A stretch of 18,148 nt of DNA from JBMNUL01 sp050946255 (lineage in GTDB: Bacteria > Actinomycetota > Coriobacteriia > Coriobacteriales > CADBOM01). Shown one piece after another: positions 7,506 to 13,435 of this stretch. A program made the translations under genes and the position numbers. Position 1 is the first letter of the stretch; every line of letters starts with the position of its first letter. The notes beneath the pieces were generated by a model. That model saw only the letters and a program-made list of their open reading frames with translations, was not told the DNA's origin and ran no database searches. The stretch spans positions 1 to 18,148 of the forward strand of contig JBMNUL010000037.1 in NCBI GenBank assembly GCA_050946255.1, written 5' to 3'.

Positions 7506-8259
7506 AGGATGTGCAAAACGACGCACGGTGGAAGTCGCAGAGCCCGAGTTCTTGAATCGCCTCGATATGCTGAGGAGACCCGTATCCCTTGTTGTCGGCG
7601 AAATGATATCCGGGATACTTTTTGTCGGCGTCGATCATTATTTGATCTCTGGTGACCTTCGCCACAATAGAGGCAGCCGCTATGCAGGCGACCTTCGCGT
7701 CTCCCTTGACGATGCACCTCTCGTTGGGATGAATGTGGACGGGATTCCCGTCAATCAACACGAAATCCGGGTCGAGACCAAGGTTGTCTATCGCCTGTAG
7801 CATGGCAGTGCGGAGCGAAGCCGCCATTCCGTTGGCATCGATTTCCCTTGGGGGAATATGCGCGATACCAACAGCATGGGCCTTTTGCCTGATCTCCTCT
7901 GCCAGCTGCTCTCGCTGTTTCGGGGTCAGCTTCTTGGAATCGTTCAGGCCTTCGATTATCGGCTCGTTCGGAAGGACCACGGCCCCAACGGTCAGAGGTC
8001 CCGCAATCGAACCTCTCCCGACCTCGTCGATTCCCACGACCACCTTGTCGTCCCCAGCTTTGCGCATGATCTCGTACATGGCCTCGACACGGTCGTGTTC
8101 CTTGCGCTCCTTGTCGAGCCTGCGCCTTGCAGTTGAAATTGCCTTGATCAAGCCAGCTCTGGGGTCGTCTCCGTATTCTTCGACGATTTTCGCAAATTGC
8201 TCCTCATCGGCAACCTTCAATTGATCGACTATTTCCTTAACGTTTTTCGTATATGCCAT
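7483..8259 (-). CDS. rnhB: ribonuclease HII
   Basis: RNase HII removes single ribonucleotides and RNA from RNA:DNA duplexes. The 258-residue protein has GIDEVGRGSIAGPL with catalytic D78 and E79, LNDSKKL, VLIDGN with D170, VKGDAKVACIAAASIVAKV and TRD (~203-205), then NKGYGSPQH and CDFHRASF at the end. The ~70-residue N-terminal helical region resembles that of the longer B. subtilis-type RNase HII, so the long start is reasonable, although no clear Shine-Dalgarno precedes the ATG. It follows rplS after 244 bp; the signal peptidase gene often found between the two is absent. Its last codons and stop are part of a tandem duplication running into the 3' flank. Confidence 0.95.
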   Translation of the reverse strand: MAYTKNVKEIVDQLKVADEEQFAKIVEEYGDDPRAGLIKAISTARRRLDKERKEHDRVEAMYEIMRKAGDDKVVVGIDEVGRGSIAGPLTVGAVVLPNEPIIEGLNDSKKLTPKQREQLAEEIRQKAHAVGIAHIPPREIDANGMAASLRTAMLQAIDNLGLDPDFVLIDGNPVHIHPNERCIVKGDAKVACIAAASIVAKVTRDQIMIDADKKYPGYHFADNKGYGSPQHIEAIQELGLCDFHRASFCTSFTQGTLF

Positions 8260-8442
8260 AACGAGGACACGCTTTCGAGAAAATCACGAGGCAAGCCTTT
8301 TCTACCTGGTCTCCAAAGCCGCACTCGGCTGTTTTGGAGTCCATGCCCGGTTTCATGACCGGCAGAATGGAAATCTCAGCAAAACGCAGGGGAAACTATT
8401 CCTAAGCGTTTCGCCAAAAGAAATTTTAATCCAAAATAGGAA

Positions 8443-8473
8443 ACGACCCGGTTCCTCGAGGAATCCGGGTCGT
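8443..8473 (-). terminator. intrinsic terminator of rplS
   Basis: ACGACCCGG (8443-8451) pairs with CCGGGTCGT (8465-8473), and the loop contains a further TCC/GGA pairing around TCGA. Read on minus it follows the rplS stop by about 30 nt and is followed by TTTCCTATTTT. The rest of the 244-bp gap to rnhB shows nothing else I can support. Confidence 0.8.
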
Positions 8474-8503
8474 CTTCTACTCTTGTATGAAAAGCTTGAA
8501 AGA

Positions 8504-8848
8504 CTAGAAGCCCTTCTCGCGCAGACGGGCGGCCTTGCCCACCTTGTCACGCAGATAGTAGAGCTTGGCGCGACGGACGCGACCATGGCGCACAACCTCG
8601 ATCTTGTCGATCTTGGGAGAGTGCAGCGGGAACGTCCTCTCAACGCCGACGGAGAACGAGATCTTCCTGACGGTGAACGTCTCGCGGTTCATTCCGCCGG
8701 ACATGCGAATGACATCGCCCTGGAAAATCTGAATCCTCTCGCGATTGCCCTCGGTGATCCTGTAGTGGACCTTCACGTTATCGCCAACCTGAACACGAGG
8801 GATATCCTCGCGCATCTGCTGCTTTTCGAGTGCCTGGATGTAATCCAT
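8504..8848 (-). CDS. rplS: 50S ribosomal protein L19
   Basis: L19 sits at the 30S-50S interface. The sequence has the full family signature: EDIPRVQVGDNVKVHYRI near the N-terminus, NRERIQIFQGDVI, ETFTVRKISFSVGVERTFP, HSPKIDKIEVVRHG and VRRAKLYYLRDKVGKAA. The 114-residue product starting MDYIQALEKQQ matches B. subtilis and E. coli L19 (~115). Two other in-frame starts lie just upstream, ATG 8854 and TTG 8857; AGGACAGGA serves any of them, so the exact start is uncertain by 2-3 codons. It has its own putative promoter (-10 at 8908-8913) and terminator (8443-8473), so it is probably a monocistronic unit. Neither trmD nor rimM is next to it. Confidence 0.97.
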   Translation of the reverse strand: MDYIQALEKQQMREDIPRVQVGDNVKVHYRITEGNRERIQIFQGDVIRMSGGMNRETFTVRKISFSVGVERTFPLHSPKIDKIEVVRHGRVRRAKLYYLRDKVGKAARLREKGF

Positions 8849-8883
8849 CGTCATCAATCCTGTCCTGTGAAATCTTGCTAGGA

Positions 8884-8899
8884 GCTTCTTTAGAGAAGC
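8884..8899 (-). promoter_or_regulatory. short hairpin at the 5' end of the rplS leader
   Basis: On minus GCTTCT (8899-8894) pairs with AGAAGC (8889-8884) around the 4-nt loop CTAA. If transcription starts near 8901, the hairpin is the very 5' end of the rplS mRNA, about 35 nt before the start codon. It could stabilise the message or be part of an L19 autoregulatory leader; such leaders are known in Firmicutes, but no specific motif is recognised here. Confidence 0.4.
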
Positions 8900-8907
8900 A
8901 GTCGTTT

Positions 8908-8913
8908 AGTATA
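8908..8913 (-). promoter_or_regulatory. rplS: putative -10 element of the rplS promoter
   Basis: TATACT on minus lies ~60 nt upstream of the rplS start. The matching -35 region (around 8931-8937) is poor. Nothing better is visible in the 268-bp region to the STAS gene, which also holds an inverted repeat TTTTGCC/GGCAAAA (8979-9000). Confidence 0.4.
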
Positions 8914-9040
8914 GACGAAACTTCTGCAAATGCACGAGAATCTCGCCAAACGTAGCTATTGGCAGCCGTCAACGCAGGTTTTGCCCATTTCAAGGCAAAA
9001 TCCCAACCTGTTGATATTGACATTGACCAACAAATTTATT

Positions 9041-9074
9041 CGGCAGCTTCGGCTTTCCCTTAAGTCAGCTGCCG
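9041..9074 (-). terminator. candidate terminator of the STAS gene
   Basis: CGGCAGCT (9041-9048) and AGCTGCCG (9067-9074) are perfect inverted copies across 18 nt. The hairpin begins about 40 nt after the STAS stop on minus and is followed by AATAAATTTG, a poor T-tract. Confidence 0.45.
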
Positions 9075-9116
9075 TGGGAACACTAGGCTGGGCAAACTCC
9101 AGCTGAACCGACTACC

Positions 9117-9431
9117 CTACTCAACGATCTCGAAGATATCCTTGAGACCCAAATCGTCGATGATGTCCGCCAGAAAATCATTTGGGTGCAAGATCCTGAG
9201 CTTGCCTCCCCTTGCGGAAAGATCGTTCTGAATCTTCTGAAGGGTATCGAAGCCCTCTTCCGAAATGTAGTCCAAGTTCGTCACATCGACATCGATGTTG
9301 ATAACGCTGTCATCAAGCGTGGCTACCTCGTCCTCAAGATAGGGGCTGCTTATCGTAGAGAGATTGCCCTCGAGAACATAAGTAACGGTGTTGCCATCTG
9401 CGTTGCAGGTAATGTTCAGCTCGTCGCCCAT
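9117..9431 (-). CDS. STAS-domain protein (anti-sigma-factor-antagonist-like) lacking the phospho-Ser
   Basis: A 104-residue single-domain protein with the STAS pattern: an N-terminal strand pair (VTYVLEGNLSTISSPYLEDEV), a central strand INIDVDVTNLDYIS, a helix beginning EEGFDTLQKI and a final strand/helix KLRILHPNDFLADIIDDLGL. SpoIIAA-type antagonists bind an anti-sigma kinase and are switched off by phosphorylation of the Ser in a D-S-S/A-G motif; here the matching stretch is Y56-I-S57-E58-E59-G60, with Glu at the phospho-acceptor place. It may therefore be constitutively in a phospho-like state or a non-switching scaffold. No anti-sigma kinase or phosphatase gene is adjacent. ATG 9431 is chosen because AGGA lies 7 nt upstream; an in-frame ATG at 9563 would prepend 44 Cys/Phe-rich residues unlike any STAS N-terminus. 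Confidence 0.8.
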   Translation of the reverse strand: MGDELNITCNADGNTVTYVLEGNLSTISSPYLEDEVATLDDSVINIDVDVTNLDYISEEGFDTLQKIQNDLSARGGKLRILHPNDFLADIIDDLGLKDIFEIVE

Positions 9432-9472
9432 CTCTATTTCCTTTCGTTGTCTCCTCAAACAACAGAAATCAA

Positions 9473-9501
9473 AGATAACACTAAGTCCGGACTGGCAACA
9501 A
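9473..9501 (-). promoter_or_regulatory. putative promoter of the STAS gene
   Basis: On minus TTGTTG (9496-9501) and TTATCT (9473-9478) are 17 bp apart, placing the start near 9466, about 35 nt before the STAS ATG. Confidence 0.4.
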
Positions 9502-9823
9502 CGCAAAATCCAAACAGTGCCGTAAAACAGCCTAATTTCGGCGCGATTAAAGTCGGAAATCATTGTTTACCGGCATATTTGGGCAGTTTTGATCATTTGC
9601 CAAATCTCCTTGCGATGAGCTTTTCACCCCGTCTGTAAAGGCCCCCGATTAAGTTCGCATCGGGCACTTCTACCAGTCCCCCGCACCATGAGCATTCTTT
9701 ATCGCAAGGAAGTCACACCAAACAAGATTATTGGTAAGATACATCTTGTGCATTCGGGAAACCATGCGGAGATTCTACAAACGTCATTTTGCCTGATATA
9801 CCGGGCACCACGGAGGTCTAGAG
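9502..9823. other. divergent intergenic region between STAS and Dabb genes
   Basis: About 320 bp without a supported gene. It holds a weak + strand promoter candidate for the Dabb gene (GTCACA 9712-9717, 17 bp, TAAGAT 9735-9740), a small inverted repeat CCCGAT/ATCGGG (9644-9664), and on minus a nine-codon ORF (9567-9596) with an AAGGAG-type site before it. None of these is convincing alone. Confidence 0.5.
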
Positions 9824-10129
9824 ATGATCAGACACATAGAGATGACAAAGCTCAACGAGATTGTCGACGGCAAGAACAGGGCAGAGCAGATGAAAGAGCT
9901 CACCGTGATGCTCGAGGACATGATCTCGAAGCTCTCCGGCGTGGAAGGTCACAAGATCTTTGCCGAGGAGCCTTCGCTCGACCCGTTGGCCGCAGACATC
10001 ATGTACTACATCGACTTCACCGATAGAGATGCCCTTCAGGAATTCGATCTCGACATGGACCACATCGCGACCGCGATGAAGTTCGCCGAGCATGCGGAAA
10101 CCATCCTGGCCTACGATTACGAGCTGTAG
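9824..10129 (+). CDS. Dabb-domain (stress-responsive alpha/beta barrel) protein
   Basis: A 101-residue protein that starts MIRHIEMTKL, the typical opening strand of Dabb (dimeric alpha-beta barrel) proteins. It continues with a Glu/Lys-rich helix (RAEQMKELTVMLEDMISKL), a short turn (SGVEGHKIF), the strand DIMYYIDFTDRDALQEF and a final helix plus strand (HIATAMKFAEHAE, ILAYDYEL). The whole protein is one domain of normal family length (~95-105). Family members are small cytoplasmic ferredoxin-like dimers, some linked to stress and a few to catalysis; no catalytic role can be read here. GGAGG lies 7 nt before ATG 9824. The gene stands alone, diverges from the STAS gene and converges on dgt. Confidence 0.75.
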   Translation: MIRHIEMTKLNEIVDGKNRAEQMKELTVMLEDMISKLSGVEGHKIFAEEPSLDPLAADIMYYIDFTDRDALQEFDLDMDHIATAMKFAEHAETILAYDYEL

Positions 10130-10130
10130 A

Positions 10131-10240
10131 TTCTGGATCCGGCCTCGCTCCTGCCTCACCATCTAGATCCCACCAGGACCCTCTAACTTCTGGTTCCGGT
10201 CTCGCTTCTGCCTCGCCAGCAAGCCGGTCTAGCCCCGCCA
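10131..10240 (-). repeat. 57-bp-period tandem repeat abutting the dgt 3' end
   Basis: A 31-bp block at 10131-10161 recurs at 10188-10218 (27 of 31 identical; period 57 bp). A shortened third copy, 10224-10240, runs across the dgt stop codon (10229-10231) with a 6-nt deletion. The shared core on + is CCGG, Y, CTCGCT, Y, CTGCCTC. It fills the whole 99-bp gap between the Dabb and dgt stops, where a terminator would be expected; no strong hairpin is visible. Confidence 0.7.
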
Positions 10241-11260
10241 ATTCCTCGGAATGAACAGTTCCTCGAACTTGGAAATCGCGTACCTGTCGGTCATGCCCGC
10301 GATGTAGTCCACCACGGCAACGACGTCATCGCCCTTGGAAATGTCAGCGTATTCGCTGGGCACCTCGTCCATGTGAGACAAATAGTATTCGAACAGGAGC
10401 TTGATCATCACCTCGGCCTTGGGCCCCTCTTCCTTGGCGGCCGACTTCGTGTAGACATTCTCGAAGAGAAAGCTCCTGAGCTCGTTCATCGCATCGTATA
10501 CATCGGGCTCCATAGAGATCTCATCTCGGCCGTCAGATGCGCTGACCATTGCATGCACCATCGAGGTGATCCTCTGTGAATGTGAGTTTCCAACCACCTT
10601 GGTGCACGATTTCGGAAGGTCGGATTCCCTGATGATCCCCGCACGGATAGAGTCGTCTATGTCGTGGTTGACATATGCGATGCGGTCGGCAGTGGCAACG
10701 ATCTGCCCCTCTAGTGTATGGGCCTTGCCGCTCCCCGTGTGGTTGAGGATCCCGTCGCGAACCTCTTCCGTGAGATTGAGCCCCTTGCCGTTCTTCTCAA
10801 TCAGGTCGACAACCCTCAGAGATTGCTCGTTGTGGTTGAACGTGTGATGCAGATTTTCCGGATGGCTGCAGTTGTACTCTGCGATGACATCTCGAAGGGC
10901 GGTCTCCCCAGTGTGTCCAAACGGGGTATGGCCGAGGTCGTGCCCGAGCGCAATTGCCTCTGTGAGATCCTCGTTGAGCCTGAGCGCCCTGGCAATCGTG
11001 CGCGATATCTGCTGCACCTCGAGCGTGTGGGTGAGCCTCGTGCGATAGTGATCGCCCTGCGCCCCAATGAAAACCTGGGTCTTGTGGGAAAGCCTTCTGA
11101 AGGACTTGCAGTGGAGGATCCTGTCGCGATCGCGCTGGAAGGCGGTCCGCAGCTCATCCTCGGGCTCTGGGCGCATGCGTCCCCTAGACTCTGCGGACTT
11201 GGCGGCGTTGGGTCCCAAGACCTCGAACTCCCGCCTTTCCAATGCGAGCCGGTCTATCAT
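10229..11260 (-). CDS. dgt: deoxyguanosinetriphosphate triphosphohydrolase (HD-domain dNTPase)
   Basis: Removes tripolyphosphate from dGTP or other dNTPs, tuning the dNTP pool. The 343-residue protein carries the full HD metal centre: H78 (TRLTHTLEV), H107-D108 (LGHDLGHTPFGHTGE) and D192 (TADRIAYVNHDIDD), plus the conserved LHHTFNHNEQS segment (~137-147) and an N-terminal FRRLSHKTQVF (~54-64). Length fits the shorter type-2 dGTPase-like subfamily. ATG 11260 overlaps the asnB TGA (ATGA), with GGGAG 10 nt before it, so translation is probably coupled to asnB. The C-terminus ends FIPRNWRG, and the stop lies within the edge of a tandem repeat. Confidence 0.92.
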   Translation of the reverse strand: MIDRLALERREFEVLGPNAAKSAESRGRMRPEPEDELRTAFQRDRDRILHCKSFRRLSHKTQVFIGAQGDHYRTRLTHTLEVQQISRTIARALRLNEDLTEAIALGHDLGHTPFGHTGETALRDVIAEYNCSHPENLHHTFNHNEQSLRVVDLIEKNGKGLNLTEEVRDGILNHTGSGKAHTLEGQIVATADRIAYVNHDIDDSIRAGIIRESDLPKSCTKVVGNSHSQRITSMVHAMVSASDGRDEISMEPDVYDAMNELRSFLFENVYTKSAAKEEGPKAEVMIKLLFEYYLSHMDEVPSEYADISKGDDVVAVVDYIAGMTDRYAISKFEELFIPRNWRG

Positions 11261-13206
11261 CTTTCGCCGTCTCCCAATGACACTGCAGCTGTCTTCGCCG
11301 CAGCAGCTTTCTCGGCCATCGCCTTCTTGCGGTCCGAGAGCTTTACCGGAGTCGGAATATCTTCTGGCGAGAGCGCTTCGTTGAAGAACACGTCGTACCA
11401 GATAAGGAACACGTATACCGTCCAGATCTTTCGGCTGTTGTCGGCCTTTCCATCGCGGTGGTCGTCGAGCAATCTCACCAGCTCCTCCGTGCGGAAGAAC
11501 TTCCTTGCAGTCTCTCCCTCAAAAAGCAACCGCACCCTGTTGTAGTACTCGTCCTGCTTGAGCCAGACGCGCATCGGGACGGGGAACCCGAGTTTCTTCT
11601 TGCCCGCAACTTTCTCGGGAAGCACCTCGTTTGCAGCCGTGCGGAGAGCATATTTCGTGGTGAACCCGTTGAGCCTGTGCTCTAAGGGAAGCGTGCGCGA
11701 AAGGGAGAACACCTTCATGTCGAGGAAGGGAACCCTGCTCTCGAGCGAGTGGGCCATCGACATCTTGTCGGCCTTCAGGAGAATGTCCCCGGGAAGCCAG
11801 AAGTTGTCGTCGATGTACTGCATCTGTGCGACCGGGTCCTTGTCGGAAACCTGACTGTAGTGTGGCTTCGTGATGTCCTGCGGGGTCGTGCTGTTCGACA
11901 CCTTCTTGAGGATCCTGTTGCGCTCCTTCACGGAGAAGATGTTCGCGTTTCCAATGAAGCGCTCAGAGAGGTCTTTCGCTCCTCGGTTCAGGAAGCTCTT
12001 GCCCCTCCAATGACCGGGAATCGCGTTGGCGATGCCGGCCAATCCCTTGCGCAAAGACTTCGGCATCTTCTGATATCCCTCGAGGGACAGCGGCTCATGG
12101 TAGATGTTGTAGCCTCCGAAGAACTCGTCGGCGCCCTCCCCGGAGAGGACGACCTTCACATCCTCTGCGACCATTTTGTCCAGGAAGAAGAGGGCGACGG
12201 CAGATGGGTCTGCCAGGGGCTCGTCCATGTAGTACATGACCAAGGGGATGGAATCCCAGTAATCTGTTGGAGAGATGATTCGATGGGTGTTGGATTTTCC
12301 AAGCTCCTTGGCGGTATCCATCGCATAGCTTATCTCGTTGTACTTGTTGTCGGCGGTCTCGAACCCTACGGTGTAGGTCTTGTCCCCCGGATAGAGCGCT
12401 GCAATGTAGCTGGAGTCGATTCCGCTCGACAGCAGCGACCCAACCTCCACGTCAGCGATCATGTGTGCCTGCACGGACTCGTGCATCGTCTGCTTGATCT
12501 CCTCCACCGTCTCCTCGAAAGTCCTGCCGCTCTCGGGAGTGGGCAGCGGATTGAAATACCGCGTGATCGTGAGCTTGCCGTTCTCGTAGACCATGTAGCG
12601 GCCGGGTTCGAGCCTGTAAATCCCCTTGAACATGGTCTCGGGCAGCACGGAGTACTGGAAGCTCAGGTACTCGTCAAGAGCCGCCTCGTTGAATTCCTTG
12701 TGATACAGCGGGTGCTTCAATATCGCCTTGATCTCGCTGGCATAGATGATCCCGCCATCGACCTCTGCATAGTAGAATGGCTTGATTCCGAAGAAGTCGC
12801 GCGCCCCGAACAGCCTCTTGTTCACATCATCCCAGATCACGAAGGCGAACATTCCGCGGAGATGGTGAACCATGTCGTAGCCGTATTCCTCGTAAGCGTG
12901 CACGAGAACCTCGGTGTCGGAGTTGTTCGAGAAAACATGCCCCTTCGAGATGAGGTCCTCGCGGACCTCCTTGTAGTTGTAGATCTCGCCGTTGAATGTG
13001 ACCACGACGTCGTGGTTCTCGTTGAACATCGGCTGGGAACCATGGTCGAGGTCGATGATCGACAGGCGACGGAACCCCAGGGCGGCATCTCCACTGAAAT
13101 AAGAGCCCTCATCGTCGGGACCTCGATGGGCGATGGACTTCATCATGTTCTCCAGGACGTTTTCCGCATCGGGGGTCTTGGCGACAAAACCAACTATTCC
13201 GCACAT
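11257..13206 (-). CDS. asnB: asparagine synthetase (glutamine-hydrolysing)
   Basis: Makes asparagine from aspartate, ATP and glutamine. The 649-residue protein begins MCGIVGF, so after Met removal Cys is the class-II glutaminase nucleophile; this fixes the start at 13206, although the frame is open to 13272. Glutamine-pocket residues are seen in FRRLSIID (R47), FNGEIYNY (N72) and SDTEV (D97). The synthetase domain has the PP-loop LSSGIDSS (~259-266) and VVLSGEGADEFFGGY (~380-395), and late helices include KMSMAHSLESRVPFLD. The last ~30 residues are a Lys/Ala-rich tail (KKAMAEKAAAAKTAAV). GGAG lies ~14 nt before the ATG, so initiation may be weak or structure-dependent; two CCGG hairpins lie in this leader. 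It is followed by dgt with a 4-nt overlap. Confidence 0.95.
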   Translation of the reverse strand: MCGIVGFVAKTPDAENVLENMMKSIAHRGPDDEGSYFSGDAALGFRRLSIIDLDHGSQPMFNENHDVVVTFNGEIYNYKEVREDLISKGHVFSNNSDTEVLVHAYEEYGYDMVHHLRGMFAFVIWDDVNKRLFGARDFFGIKPFYYAEVDGGIIYASEIKAILKHPLYHKEFNEAALDEYLSFQYSVLPETMFKGIYRLEPGRYMVYENGKLTITRYFNPLPTPESGRTFEETVEEIKQTMHESVQAHMIADVEVGSLLSSGIDSSYIAALYPGDKTYTVGFETADNKYNEISYAMDTAKELGKSNTHRIISPTDYWDSIPLVMYYMDEPLADPSAVALFFLDKMVAEDVKVVLSGEGADEFFGGYNIYHEPLSLEGYQKMPKSLRKGLAGIANAIPGHWRGKSFLNRGAKDLSERFIGNANIFSVKERNRILKKVSNSTTPQDITKPHYSQVSDKDPVAQMQYIDDNFWLPGDILLKADKMSMAHSLESRVPFLDMKVFSLSRTLPLEHRLNGFTTKYALRTAANEVLPEKVAGKKKLGFPVPMRVWLKQDEYYNRVRLLFEGETARKFFRTEELVRLLDDHRDGKADNSRKIWTVYVFLIWYDVFFNEALSPEDIPTPVKLSDRKKAMAEKAAAAKTAAVSLGDGER

Positions 13207-13224
13207 ATAAAACCAACTCTCTCC

Positions 13225-13269
13225 GCCGGGCATCCTAACCGGCAAATTTCTCACCGGCCGTTCCGCCGG
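13225..13269 (-). promoter_or_regulatory. two GC-rich hairpins in the asnB leader
   Basis: On minus CCGGC/GCCGG (13254-13269, 6-nt loop) is followed by GCCGG/CCGGC (13225-13243, 9-nt loop), the latter just before the GGAGAG that precedes the asnB ATG. The copies are mutually complementary, so alternative pairings are possible. No T-box sequence was found. Confidence 0.35.
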
Positions 13270-13338
13270 CAATAGGTGCGCCGTCTTTGGGGGGATTCCC
13301 CACGTTCGGTGCGCGACTGCATTTCAGCTTCGATAGCA

Positions 13339-13368
13339 CGAGAGGGCGGCCAGGTGGTCGCCCTCTCG
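13339..13368 (-). terminator. hairpin terminator of ppdK
   Basis: CGAGAGGGCG (13339-13348) pairs with CGCCCTCTCG (13359-13368), extendable inward to 13 bp with loop AGGT. It lies about 70 nt downstream of the ppdK stop on minus and separates ppdK from asnB. No T-tract follows, so it may terminate poorly or act by another route. Confidence 0.6.
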
Positions 13369-13435
13369 AAGAATATCAGCACGAGCTTGGCATCTTGCCG
13401 TCAACCATGCCCCAATCCGTCTAACTTGCAGCAGT

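Noticed and set aside
9567..9596. Nine-codon leader peptide on minus (MIKTAQICR)
   Set aside because: It has an AAGGAG-like site but lies upstream of the likely STAS promoter, and nothing indicates regulation by it.
10017..10241. 74-codon minus ORF with ARPEPE/ARPDPE repeats
   Set aside because: It arises from the tandem repeats in the dgt 3' flank and runs antisense into the Dabb gene; no ribosome binding site.
11749..13275. 508-codon open frame on + across asnB
   Set aside because: Antisense shadow of asnB with no recognisable domain or ribosome binding site.
13207..13435. T-box or other amino-acid riboswitch upstream of asnB
   Set aside because: No T-box-like GGTGG-ACCGCG sequence or specifier-stem architecture could be found.
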